NCBI GenBank assembly: GCA_024234995.1
Contig: JACKNF010000002.1
Span: forward strand, 1-64,000
DNA from: Gammaproteobacteria bacterium
Lineage (GTDB): Bacteria; Pseudomonadota; Gammaproteobacteria; Competibacterales; Competibacteraceae
Direction: 5' to 3'
DNA: 64,000 nt
Shown in pieces: positions 26,130-34,010 of the stretch; the stretch's first letter is position 1; each line of letters starts with the position of its first letter. Under the pieces are notes generated by a model. It ran no database searches. It saw only the letters and a program-made list of their open reading frames with translations, and was not told where the DNA came from. The translations under genes were made by a program, and so were the position numbers.

Positions 26130-29100
26130 CTAATAATGCAATTCCACCTCCGCTGGGAACTGGTGCAGGGTAGCCGTGCGGCCGGTGAAGGCCGTTATCA
26201 TCTGCCCGTTGACGGTTACTTTCCGCAGCGGCCGGGCGAGCGGGGAATGCAGGATAATACCGCCTGGCGGTACGATGACATCGCCCGACAAACGCACCTG
26301 CAGTACGCCGGCGTCCGCCATCATCATCTGGTAATTCAACGTTCCATGCCAAGTGGGCATTCGCTTGACTGTAACGCCCTCCCGGCTCTCCGCCCAAGCG
26401 GCGGGAATGCCCGCGCCGATCACCAGCGCCTGGTCCGCTTCGCGTTCGTAGACGAAAAGAGTACGCGCTGCCCGGATAAAATCGGAACCCACCCAGGTAT
26501 GCGGCATGTCACCGATAAACCGCGGGAGGCGCGGTTCACGCCAGACCACTTCCGCCCAATGATTCCAGGTGGCTGGACGTTGACCTTCGAAGAAGAAAGC
26601 CAGTGCTTCCAGTGCCTGGTCACGGAGACCAAGCCGGATTAGCGCACCGACCGACCGCCATTCGTAAGGCGTATAGGCTTCCCAAGCGCGTTCCTCTTGA
26701 CGTTTATGGAGGAATTCAAGGTAGCGTTCAAAGGTGCGGTTCAGCGCGGGTTGTGGTAGCCATCCGAGTTCCCCGCCGGGATCGATGGCAATTGTGGTTG
26801 AGGTCGGATCGAGGTCGCCCAGCTCTACCGCGCCTGGAATGAAATCGATGTGGTGCATTTTCAGCACAGCCTCAAGCGAGGCATGCAAATCCTGGCGGAA
26901 GGTGTCCCGCAGGGCAGCGATGCGTTCCGCTTCGGCATCCTCGCCAAGAATTACGGCCATGGCGGCAGCATCTTTCAGTCCACGCAGGACAAAGAAATTG
27001 TCCCAGTAGGAATGGCGTGGCTGGCTGGCATAGCCTTCATGGCTGATCGACTCCGGCACCAGCCCGCCATAGGGAAGATAATCCGGATCGGTGCGGTACT
27101 TGCTGGTCGAGCGCTGCTGGCGCAGAAAATCGATGTAGTCGACTGCCTTGAGCGCATAGGGCCACATTTCGCGCAGAAAGCCGACATCACGCGTGTAACG
27201 GTAGTATTCCATAATTGCGTAGATCAGTTCGCCATGGCTATCGTGCTCGGGTGTTGGATCGGCGCCACGCCCATCGACACAGCAAGGCACCTTGCCATCC
27301 GGGAATTGATAGAGAACATACCATTGCAGGAATTGCCGCACCTCTTCGGTATAACCCATGCCTAGCAGGGCAGCGGAAGTCAGTGCGCCATCGCGGATCC
27401 AGGAGCGGGCATAAGCACGTGAGCCAGGTTGAATTGCCGGACCGTCACGGTTGATAAGAATGTATGCCAGATTACTTTTGATACTGTTCGCCAGCCGTTG
27501 AGCGGTTTGCGGCAGTTCCAGCGCAACCCGGTCCAGCTGCGTTGCCCAGTCGCGGCGGGTCTGTTCCAGCAGTTGCCTGGCTTGCATCGCAGCGTCAGTG
27601 TCCGGTAGCGCTGGAGCAGGTTCCTCGTCAGTGTGGAACGGGATACGCAGATAAACCTCGCGCGATTCGCCAGGCCGCAAATCCCAGCCGTATTCCAAGA
27701 CCCCAGAGGCATATCCAAACGGAGCATCATCGATCCGGTCCTGGGGGGGTAACCGGCCGGCTGCTAGATCATCAATGATCGCCCCTTGATCGAAGGTCGC
27801 AGCACGGAACCGGCTGGGAGCTGTCAGAACTGTGATCCGTTTACCGGAAGGGCTGACTTGAAGGGTCCGGCCGGTGTAACTCAGGCCACGAATTGGCGAA
27901 ACGCCGCTGGCGATATTCAGCGACTGCCAGGGTGGATTGACTTGGAAAGGCCGTATCGCCAGAAACAGAGTGAGGTGCCGCGTTTCAGCGCTCAGGTTTT
28001 GAACCCGGTAGCGGGCATACAGTGCCGATTTGCCGGATGGGCTAGCAGCAAAGGCGGTAATGGCCAGCCAGAAATGTTCGAGCTCCCAGCGCACCGTAGG
28101 GATGGGCAAATAACCATCTGCTAAATCCTGAACCGGCTCCACGTCGGCCCAGGTAATCAACCGGCCATTAGCAAACAAAAAAGGTTCAATAGTGAAACTG
28201 CTTTTGTCGACTTCCAAGGCTCCATCTTCACTGAGTAAGGCCTCCTTTTCGTCGCCGCTGACCCCGACAACCGTCCAATAGCTTTGTTCGCCTTGGAAAT
28301 AGCGGGGATACCATCCACGCGGCGCGGTGCGGGCGATGGCTTCGAAAAATCGATTGGGTGAAGTGGAAAATTCATAAGATTGCACAGCGATATGGCGAAT
28401 GCCATAACCTCGCTGGCGGCTGCTGCGTTCCAAGCTAAGCCGTAGATAGCGGGATTCGGCATCAGGCAAGTAGAGGTAGTCCCGCTGGCCATTGCCGTCA
28501 CGCACTGTGTAGAGGGTTTCCCACTGCTCGCCATCGCCGGAAATCTGCACCTGATAATCGGTTGCATAGTCATCGGCATCCCAGTCGATGATTAATCCGC
28601 CATATTCACGAGTGGTGAGAAAATCCAGCAGCAGCCACTGATTTTCTGCTAGCGCACCGCTGCGCCAAAGGATGGCAGGATTCGGGTCGAGCGCGGCCTC
28701 CGGCGGGTGGCTTTCGGTCGCAGTCGAGGCGCGAACCACAGGATTCAAGGTGTAGGCTTGCAGGGGTTCACGTTCCTCGAAGGTCAGTTGGTCGATCCAA
28801 ATCGAACCCTTGCCCAATTCGTTCGCCGATAAGGCGAATTCGATCACGGCGACATCTTCCAGTGATCCACCCGGCCCCCACGCGCGATGGAGATGCCGTT
28901 TTTTAACGGCAACCGGCTGCCAGTCACCGGGAAAGACATGATCACGTTCTTGGAACCACCAGACATTCTGGCGGGAATCCACAATCTTGAATTGAGCATC
29001 ACTCCGTGGGGCAACACCCCGGACGGAATAACGAAAGACGAAATTTTCCGGTAGCCGTAAAGGGAAGACCTTGCGGGCGATAACAAAGCTGGCGCCTTCC

Positions 29101-29366
29101 TGAAACTCGAAATCCAGACGCATGGCGTGGTGGCCATCGTGACCATCGTCCTGGGCAATTTCCAGTTGAGCCCCAGGAGACGTGATGATGCTCCAACCGC
29201 TGAGATCCTCGAAATCGTCGAGCAACACCGGTTTGCGAGAAGGTGTTTCTGCAGAAGAGGGGGGAGCGGTAACAGAATCCAGAGAGGCCATTGCTGGGGC
29301 TGAATGGAGCGACAGAAGCAATACGGTAGCCCACAGGATTGAGGACCATGGATAGCGGGTTGGCAT
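26130..29366 (-). CDS. Large secreted carbohydrate-active protein: CBM-like, discoidin and six-hairpin glycosidase-like domains
   Basis: A 1078-residue protein with a signal peptide (residues 1 to about 27). In order: a beta-sandwich carbohydrate-binding-like domain opening with LLDDFEDLSGW (47-195); an F5/8 type C (discoidin) domain (about 205-335, AALDPNPAILWRSG, LRLSLERS); a beta-rich linker domain (340-590); and an (alpha/alpha)6-type six-hairpin domain (600-960) with SNLAYILINRDGPAIQPGSR, SWIRDGALTSAALL, EHDSHGELIYAIMEYYR and YWDNFFVLRGL; then a beta C-terminal domain. The barrel resembles GH15/GH63/GH94-like enzymes; acidic residues in RDGA and EHDSHGE are candidates for catalysis. Substrate is unknown. 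It stands alone next to a 939-base gap. Confidence 0.8.
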   Translation of the reverse strand: MPTRYPWSSILWATVLLLSLHSAPAMASLDSVTAPPSSAETPSRKPVLLDDFEDLSGWSIITSPGAQLEIAQDDGHDGHHAMRLDFEFQEGASFVIARKVFPLRLPENFVFRYSVRGVAPRSDAQFKIVDSRQNVWWFQERDHVFPGDWQPVAVKKRHLHRAWGPGGSLEDVAVIEFALSANELGKGSIWIDQLTFEEREPLQAYTLNPVVRASTATESHPPEAALDPNPAILWRSGALAENQWLLLDFLTTREYGGLIIDWDADDYATDYQVQISGDGEQWETLYTVRDGNGQRDYLYLPDAESRYLRLSLERSSRQRGYGIRHIAVQSYEFSTSPNRFFEAIARTAPRGWYPRYFQGEQSYWTVVGVSGDEKEALLSEDGALEVDKSSFTIEPFLFANGRLITWADVEPVQDLADGYLPIPTVRWELEHFWLAITAFAASPSGKSALYARYRVQNLSAETRHLTLFLAIRPFQVNPPWQSLNIASGVSPIRGLSYTGRTLQVSPSGKRITVLTAPSRFRAATFDQGAIIDDLAAGRLPPQDRIDDAPFGYASGVLEYGWDLRPGESREVYLRIPFHTDEEPAPALPDTDAAMQARQLLEQTRRDWATQLDRVALELPQTAQRLANSIKSNLAYILINRDGPAIQPGSRAYARSWIRDGALTSAALLGMGYTEEVRQFLQWYVLYQFPDGKVPCCVDGRGADPTPEHDSHGELIYAIMEYYRYTRDVGFLREMWPYALKAVDYIDFLRQQRSTSKYRTDPDYLPYGGLVPESISHEGYASQPRHSYWDNFFVLRGLKDAAAMAVILGEDAEAERIAALRDTFRQDLHASLEAVLKMHHIDFIPGAVELGDLDPTSTTIAIDPGGELGWLPQPALNRTFERYLEFLHKRQEERAWEAYTPYEWRSVGALIRLGLRDQALEALAFFFEGQRPATWNHWAEVVWREPRLPRFIGDMPHTWVGSDFIRAARTLFVYEREADQALVIGAGIPAAWAESREGVTVKRMPTWHGTLNYQMMMADAGVLQVRLSGDVIVPPGGIILHSPLARPLRKVTVNGQMITAFTGRTATLHQFPAEVELHY

Positions 29367-29637
29367 AATGAAGGCTGCTTGTAGGGTAACTGATACTGCT
29401 GGCGAATTGGATCTGTAGATATTCTATGCTGCTCCTGCCGGGGGTGCCAGAGAAGCGAAGGCGGATCGTCTGATTTTGGCGAAGGGCCGTTGAGTTAGCC
29501 AAGCGTCCACACGCACCGTGTTAATGGCGATAGCGGTAAATAACGGCTGGCGCGGGGCTTTGGTCCACCCGATCTACCGCTTCAAACCATTCCATTTTGA
29601 CAGTGATCCTTGGCCGCTTGTTTTGTATTTGATTAGT

Positions 29638-29735
29638 AACCGTTCACTCCCTGCGCCCGCTTGCGGGTGAGGGGCCGGGGGTGAGCGGTTTCAAAAGCTT
29701 ACTCCTTACCTCCTTGGCAGGAGGCGGGGGGCTGA
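29638..29735 (+). repeat. Dispersed intergenic repeat, copy 2
   Basis: The blocks AACCGTTCACTCCC, GCTTGCGGGTGAGGGG and TTACCTCCTTGGCAGGAGGC lie in the same order as in the copy at 4998-5112, which is in the opposite orientation. The two differ by small insertions and substitutions, so neither is a fresh duplicate. Confidence 0.6.
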
Positions 29736-30062
29736 ATGATGACTTTGATTATAGAGATTTAATAAAAATATATTGTATATCAATAGTATGAAAGTAGGTT
29801 GGGAACTGCTGCCATTTTGAGCTGATCAGGTCATTTTGAAACGATTTTAATAGGGCCTAATGAACAATCATACCTTGTGGTTATTTTTTGTTTTATGGGA
29901 AATAGAAATATTAAATTTAGATAAAATAAACATTGTTTTTTTATATAATTTTTTTCATTTAACTGATTAAAATCACTTATTTTAGTTTAATTAAAATAAT
30001 ATTAAGTGCGTTTAATATTGAATTGAATTTAATTCATTAAATTTGCCATTATTTATAATAAA

Positions 30063-30082
30063 TTATTGATATATATCAATAA
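30063..30082. promoter_or_regulatory. Perfect FNR/ANR-type palindrome
   Basis: The core TTGAT-ATAT-ATCAA at 30066-30079 matches the FNR consensus TTGAT-N4-ATCAA at all ten defined positions, and the symmetry extends three bases to each side. If it acts as a class II site (centre at -41.5), transcription toward the 126-residue secreted protein would start near 30114, giving a leader of about 190 bases. Being in AT-rich DNA raises the chance of coincidence, but an exact extended palindrome is still notable. Confidence 0.55.
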
Positions 30083-30305
30083 AATTAAATTTATTTCGTT
30101 CAGCTTTTGTTAAGGAATCATTATTAAATACTGCCGATAATTGGTTGATCGATAGGTATTTTACTATTGGCATATATTCTGTATTAAAGACGGCTAGCAA
30201 CCACATAAACCTGAATGCTATGTGATTGCTATTCAATCTAACCAGTTCATGGGTTTGATCTTAAGGCGGTCATGACCCAATCCATATTGAGAGAAGAGGA
30301 AAACC

Positions 30306-30686
30306 ATGAAGACCATGCTCGATACCAGTAAGAAGCCGTTATTGATGGCAGCTCTCCTCATGGCGCTCGCCATACCCCTCACTGCATCACCAGCCTGGGC
30401 TGAAAGCAACCGGTCCAGAAATCAGGAATGTTATGAAAAGGGATACCATGCGGGTCTGGAAGATGGCTATAAGCAAGCATACCGGAAAAGCTATCAGGCC
30501 AATCGCAACCGCTCCTTTTCCAGTCGCAATAGCGGGCAGGATCAATGTGAGGCCCAGTACAAAAAAGGCTATGAGCAGGGTTACCAAGCTGGATTGCCCC
30601 GCGGTAAAAAGGATGGTAGAGAGGATGCTTCTTTTGATAATTGGCGAGACGAAATGCGCCATCGAAACCGGTGGCCGCGCGGCTGA
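30306..30686 (+). CDS. Secreted basic repeat protein, unknown function
   Basis: A 126-residue protein with a signal peptide (LLMAALLMALAIPLTASPAWA, cleavage near residue 32). The mature part is polar and basic with two related units, ECYEKGYHAGLEDGYKQAY (about residues 41-59) and QYKKGYEQGYQAGLPRGKKD (about 84-103), each preceded by a cysteine (QECYE and DQCEA). The GYxxGYxxG pattern gives an amphipathic, Gly/Tyr-spaced helix or loop. A good Shine-Dalgarno (AGAGGAA) precedes the ATG. I do not recognise the family. It stands alone, behind the AT-rich region with the FNR-type palindrome, and is followed by a hairpin. Confidence 0.75.
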   Translation: MKTMLDTSKKPLLMAALLMALAIPLTASPAWAESNRSRNQECYEKGYHAGLEDGYKQAYRKSYQANRNRSFSSRNSGQDQCEAQYKKGYEQGYQAGLPRGKKDGREDASFDNWRDEMRHRNRWPRG

Positions 30687-30701
30687 TCGCTATCTATCAA
30701 C

Positions 30702-30745
30702 CATACCATGGGGAGCGAACCCGCGCATGGGCTTCCTATGGTATG
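30702..30745. terminator. Long hairpin after the secreted repeat protein
   Basis: CATACCAT (30702-30709) pairs with ATGGTATG (30738-30745), and the stem continues inward (GGGGAGC with GCTTCCT) with two G-U pairs. No T-run follows. It is probably the transcription end or a stabiliser of the 126-residue protein message. Confidence 0.5.
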
Positions 30746-30917
30746 CACACCCCCGCCTTGCGCAACTCAGCAGTGGCCAGCAATTCCCAGAGTTCACAAT
30801 AAGCACCCCTAGGTGATGCCGGTGGATGTCAATAGTCGCTAGACTATCCAAGATAGAAAATAGCGCGTAAAGTATCCATTGTTCTTTATATGTGACGATA
30901 AAGTCAGGAGGTGAAGG

Positions 30918-31196
30918 ATGAATATCGGCAGCTTATCCGCTTTGAATCCGTTGGCTTCCAGCAGGATGGGTTTCCAGGCAGCAACCGATTTGATCAATGA
31001 TGGTGCCCAAACCATTGCCCATCAATCCGTTTCAGCAGCTTCATCTACCGGCTCTGCACCATCGGCTACGTCGAGTAACGATCTGACAGGTGCGTTGGTT
31101 CAGGAAAACCAGGGGCTGTATCTGGCCAAAGCTAACGTCAAAGGTATTGAAATCATCAATAAAACTTTGGACAGTCTATTCCAGGCTGTTGCTTGA
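30918..31196 (+). CDS. Small protein resembling a flagellar rod/hook C-terminal segment
   Basis: A 92-residue protein without signal peptide. The N-terminal half is Ser/Ala/Thr-rich; the C-terminal half, LTGALVQENQGLYLAKANVKG followed by IEIINKTLDSLFQAVA, has the heptad pattern of the C-terminal helix of flagellar rod and hook proteins (family form: LVxAxxxxxxxxANAxVIKTADEMxGSLL). Small stand-alone proteins of this type are common in Proteobacteria and are not characterised. A strong Shine-Dalgarno (AGGAGGTG) fixes the ATG. No flagellar gene lies nearby. Confidence 0.7.
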   Translation: MNIGSLSALNPLASSRMGFQAATDLINDGAQTIAHQSVSAASSTGSAPSATSSNDLTGALVQENQGLYLAKANVKGIEIINKTLDSLFQAVA

Positions 31197-31316
31197 CGGG
31201 CCAATTTACCAATCATCCTCCTGATTTGCGATAAAATGTTGCAGATTGAGCGCTTGATCCTGAGGGTTGCCTTTGTGCTTTTCGATACGTCCTGGACGTG
31301 TTTAATTTTACCGATT

Positions 31317-31431
31317 TAGGAGTTACGCAGTTGAACTCTAAGTATTTGATTTTTATGAGATCATAGCTATGCGGCGCATGATAAAATCTCTTTTTGAATC
31401 AGTAAGTTAATTTTCAACTGCGTAACTCCTA
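31317..31431. mobile_element. MITE-like element with perfect 19-bp terminal inverted repeats
   Basis: The left end TAGGAGTTACGCAGTTGAA (31317-31335) is the exact reverse complement of the right end at 31413-31431. The 77 bases between are AT-rich and code for nothing. The element is flanked by direct copies of CGATT (31312-31316 and 31432-31436), as expected of a target-site duplication. This is the form of a non-autonomous transposable element mobilised by a transposase elsewhere; I cannot name the parent family. Confidence 0.7.
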
Positions 31432-31504
31432 CGATTTATACTCTTGAAAGGGTTCGGCCGAATTGAATAGCCACCTAGAGGGTTTTGTATCGTTACCTTG
31501 TAAC

Positions 31505-31568
31505 AAGGGCACCTATTAAGGATTCCGGTCCCCAATAAGGGCACCTATTAAGGATTCCGGTCCCCAAT
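31505..31568. repeat. Perfect tandem repeat, 2 x 32 bp
   Basis: Two identical 32-base units lie head to tail (31505-31536 and 31537-31568), each starting AAGGGCACCTATTAAGG and ending CCGGTCCCCAAT. There is no spacer, so it is not a CRISPR. No other copy was seen in the window. Confidence 0.85.
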
Positions 31569-31675
31569 GATTCTATGCTTTTTGATAACCGGTGGAGGCA
31601 TGCTAGCGATAGATCGTCATACCTCTGACGCCCTTCCAGCATGCATCATCATTTGAAGTGGATCGATCCAAAGCG

Positions 31676-32224
31676 ATGCGTATGAAAAACTGCTGGATTC
31701 TTGCCGGGGTTTTGATGCTGATCAACCCCCTCTCTGCCGAGGAGAAAATGACGATGAGCTTTACACTCCACTCCCAGGCTTTTGAAGAAGGCCACGCTAT
31801 TCCAGCAAAATATACCTGTGAAGGTGCGGATATTTCTCCCCCCCTGACCTGGACCGGAGTTCCCGGCGGAACCCGCAGCCTCGCCTTGATCATCGATGAT
31901 CCAGACGCGCCTGATCCGAAGGCTCCGAAAATGACTTGGGTCCATTGGGTGCTTTACAACATTCCTCCGGACGCTTCCGGACTGGCCGAGAAAATCGCTT
32001 CCGCTCAGTTACCGCCAGGGACACAGGAAGGGGTGAATGACTGGCAGCGTACCGGTTACGGTGGACCTTGTCCGCCCATAGGCCGCCATCGCTATTTTCA
32101 TAAACTCTATGCCCTGGATACCAGGCTGAAGGGATTGAGCAAACCTACCAAGGCTCAGTTGGAGGCTGCTATGCAGGGACATGTTATTGCTCAAGCCACT
32201 TTGATCGGGACCTACCAGAAATAA
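31676..32224 (+). CDS. YbhB/YbcL family Raf-kinase-inhibitor-like (PEBP) protein, exported
   Basis: A 182-residue phosphatidylethanolamine-binding-protein fold of the bacterial YbhB/YbcL type, with a signal peptide (KNCWILAGVLMLINPLSAEE). Family motifs: YTCEGADISPPLTW, LALIIDDPDAPDP, WVHWVLYNIPPD, GYGGPCPPIGRHRYFHKLYALD. The ligand-pocket Asp, His and Pro residues are kept. Function is unknown in bacteria. In-frame starts at 31658 (GTG), 31676 and 31682 (ATG) are possible; 31676 gives a complete signal peptide. Confidence 0.9.
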   Translation: MRMKNCWILAGVLMLINPLSAEEKMTMSFTLHSQAFEEGHAIPAKYTCEGADISPPLTWTGVPGGTRSLALIIDDPDAPDPKAPKMTWVHWVLYNIPPDASGLAEKIASAQLPPGTQEGVNDWQRTGYGGPCPPIGRHRYFHKLYALDTRLKGLSKPTKAQLEAAMQGHVIAQATLIGTYQK

Positions 32225-32289
32225 TGCCTTGATTCCTGGGATGAACCCTGAATTGAATAATTCGCCAGCTAGCAGTATCAAAACGATTC

Positions 32290-32343
32290 AGCCTCCTCCC
32301 CCAACCCTCTCCCAAACTAAGGAGAGGGTTGGGGGAGGAGGCT
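32290..32343. repeat. Perfect 23-bp-stem palindrome between convergent genes
   Basis: Positions 32290-32312 and 32321-32343 are exact inverted repeats around an 8-base loop (CAAACTAA). The stem is made of CCTCC, CCCCC and CCCTCTCC blocks. It lies between the convergent PEBP and parvulin genes and could end transcription from both sides. The CCTCTCC/GGAGAGG wording resembles the dispersed intergenic repeats elsewhere in the window. Confidence 0.8.
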
Positions 32344-32437
32344 AAATTCTTTCGCTTTGCAGGAGCCTGCGTGCCAGCGATTTGTTTAAAGGCTTATCGC
32401 CCGCAAGCAGGTTTCTACATGTTGGCACATTGTGGCA

Positions 32438-33400
32438 TTACTTCTTTTCTTCCTTGGCATCAGCCGCCGCTTTTGGGGCTGCTGGCTTGGTTTCGCTGAC
32501 CTGGATTTCCTTGACTTCAATCTTGGCGCCGGAACGCAGCTTTTCCAGATAGTCATTGACCATCTTACTTTGCAGCATCTGCTGGATTTGCGGCTTCAGT
32601 TCGTCCAGTGATGGCGGTGTGGCATCGCGGCTATCTTCCAACAGGATGACGTGCCAGCCAAACGGAGTTTGCACTGGTTCCTCGCTGAATTTACCTTTTT
32701 CCATCTTGGCGACTGCCTGTGCAAAAGGTGGCACCATCATGCTGGGGGTGAACCAGCCCAGATCGCCACCATTGGCCGCAGAGCTGTCGCTGGATTTGGC
32801 TTTGGCCAGCTCAGTGAAATTGCCGCCCTTCTTCAGTTCAGCAATGATTTCCTTTGCTTTGTCTTCAGAGTCCACCAAGATGTGAGACGCCTTGTATTCC
32901 TTACCTTTCATCGCTGCAATAGCGGTTTCATATTCCTTTTTGATCGCATCCTCACTCGGCGCGTTCTCGCTCAGCATCCGGCGTACCACTGTGCTGGCCA
33001 ACAGGCTGCGCTTGACGATCTCCAACTGCTGCTTGACCTGCGGGTCATCCCCCAGCTTCTGCTTATTCGCTTCCTGTACCAATAGCTCTTCCATGACCAA
33101 TTGATCAACCAATGCCTTGCTGGCTTCTGGTGTATCTGTTTTAGTCCGGCTGCGCAACTGTTGTGCATATTGCTCAAAAGTTGCCTTGGAAATCGGTGTG
33201 CCATTGATAACTGCAACTGGGTCAGGAACAGTGAATGCGACTGGCTGCGGCGCGGCGGGTGTAGCCGGGGCAGCCGCTGAGGCCGCTTGCGCGGGAGCTG
33301 TTTCAGGCTTTTTATTGTCGGTAGCCAACACTGTCCCAGACAGCAGGAACACCGAGGAAAATGCTAACAACGGAAAAGTCAACTTATTCAGTTTGTTCAT
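32438..33400 (-). CDS. Periplasmic parvulin-type peptidyl-prolyl isomerase (SurA/PpiC-like)
   Basis: A 320-residue exported chaperone. A signal peptide (FPLLAFSSVFLLSGTVLA) is followed by an Ala/Pro-rich linker (35-52), a SurA-N-like helical domain (60-165, VAVINGTPISKATFEQYAQQ) and one parvulin domain (about 170-270: YKASHILVDSEDKAKEII, GGDLGWFTPSMMVPPFAQAV, TPFGWHVILLED). The C-terminal tail is Lys/Ala/Glu-rich. It should help folding of outer-membrane or periplasmic proteins. Downstream genes bolA, yciI and yciB point the same way, so it may be the last gene of that unit. Confidence 0.92.
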   Translation of the reverse strand: MNKLNKLTFPLLAFSSVFLLSGTVLATDNKKPETAPAQAASAAAPATPAAPQPVAFTVPDPVAVINGTPISKATFEQYAQQLRSRTKTDTPEASKALVDQLVMEELLVQEANKQKLGDDPQVKQQLEIVKRSLLASTVVRRMLSENAPSEDAIKKEYETAIAAMKGKEYKASHILVDSEDKAKEIIAELKKGGNFTELAKAKSSDSSAANGGDLGWFTPSMMVPPFAQAVAKMEKGKFSEEPVQTPFGWHVILLEDSRDATPPSLDELKPQIQQMLQSKMVNDYLEKLRSGAKIEVKEIQVSETKPAAPKAAADAKEEKK

Positions 33401-33433
33401 GATTGTTTCCAGAGACAGACTCAGTTACAGGGT

Positions 33434-33709
33434 TTAGGGGCGGGTTTCACCGGGGGTTCGCGCCTTGGCAATACTTAAGGCATGAATTTCCCCGTGCATC
33501 AGGTCAGCTACCGCCGCGTAGACGAGGCGGTGGCGTTGAATCAAGGTCTTACCAGCGAAGGCAGTAGAGATAATGCTGACCGTGAAGTGGCCGCCTTCGC
33601 GTGCTCCGGCATGGCCGGCATGTGCAGCGCTGTCGTCGATGATTTCCAGTGAATCAGGAGCTAGCGCTGCGCGCAGCCGTTCCTCAATCAAGGCAATCCG
33701 TTCGCTCAT
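33434..33709 (-). CDS. bolA: BolA family protein
   Basis: A 91-residue BolA/IbaG-type protein. Motifs: ERIALIEERLRAAL, DDSAAHAGHAG, GGHFTVSIIS and RHRLVYAAVADLM with the invariant His. BolA proteins pair with monothiol glutaredoxins to bind a [2Fe-2S] cluster and also act as regulators. The start overlaps the yciI stop by four bases (ATGA), so the two are co-translated. It belongs to the yciB-yciI-bolA-parvulin order common in Proteobacteria. Confidence 0.92.
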   Translation of the reverse strand: MSERIALIEERLRAALAPDSLEIIDDSAAHAGHAGAREGGHFTVSIISTAFAGKTLIQRHRLVYAAVADLMHGEIHALSIAKARTPGETRP

Positions 33710-34008
33710 GCAGGCAATACCTTGCGGAATGGGTAGATTTCAACGGCGGTATAGACACCTGCGGCGACATAAGGATCAGCGTCAGCCCAAGCGCGGGCTT
33801 CTTCTATCGTAGCGAATTCGGCAACCACTAAACTACCCTGAAAGCCAGCCGGGCCAGGGTCGGGACTATCGATCGCTGGTAGCGGCCCCGCTAGAATCAA
33901 CTGGCCTTCGGTTAATAGCATATTCAAGCGTTCGAGATGGGCGGGACGCGCTGCCAAGCGCTGTTCCAAACTGTTGGGTGCATCGCGACCCAAGATGGCG
34001 TACAACAT
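33706..34008 (-). CDS. yciI: YciI family protein
   Basis: A 100-residue ferredoxin-like-fold protein of the YciI/YCII family: MLYAILGRDAPNSLEQR, RPAHLERLNML, LILAGPLPAI and ADADPYVAAGVYTAVEIYPFRKVL. The His and Asp suggested as a catalytic pair in this family are present (RPAHLER, ADADPY). The biochemical role is not known. It lies 2 bases behind yciB and overlaps bolA. Confidence 0.92.
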   Translation of the reverse strand: MLYAILGRDAPNSLEQRLAARPAHLERLNMLLTEGQLILAGPLPAIDSPDPGPAGFQGSLVVAEFATIEEARAWADADPYVAAGVYTAVEIYPFRKVLPA

Positions 34009-34010
34009 GT

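Larger units (their letters stand above)
29367..30305. other. 939-base gene-free region, mostly AT-rich
   Basis: The first part (29367-29637) shows nothing I can name. A dispersed repeat fills 29638-29735. From about 29740 to 30240 the DNA becomes strongly AT-rich, unlike its surroundings, and holds a perfect FNR-type palindrome at 30063-30082. The last 60 bases before 30306 are the leader of the next gene. I found no RNA gene or intact reading frame. Confidence 0.6.
31197..31675. other. 479-base gene-free region with two repeat structures
   Basis: It holds a 115-base MITE-like inverted-repeat element (31317-31431) and a 2 x 32-base tandem repeat (31505-31568). The remaining sequence shows no reading frame of note; the last part is the leader of the PEBP-family gene. 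Confidence 0.6.

Noticed and set aside
30165..30185. Possible sigma-54 promoter (TTGGCATATATTCTGTA)
   Set aside because: The -24 element is close, but the -12 GC element is missing.
31505..31568. Possible minimal CRISPR
   Set aside because: The two 32-base units touch with no spacer and there is no cas gene, so it is a plain tandem repeat.
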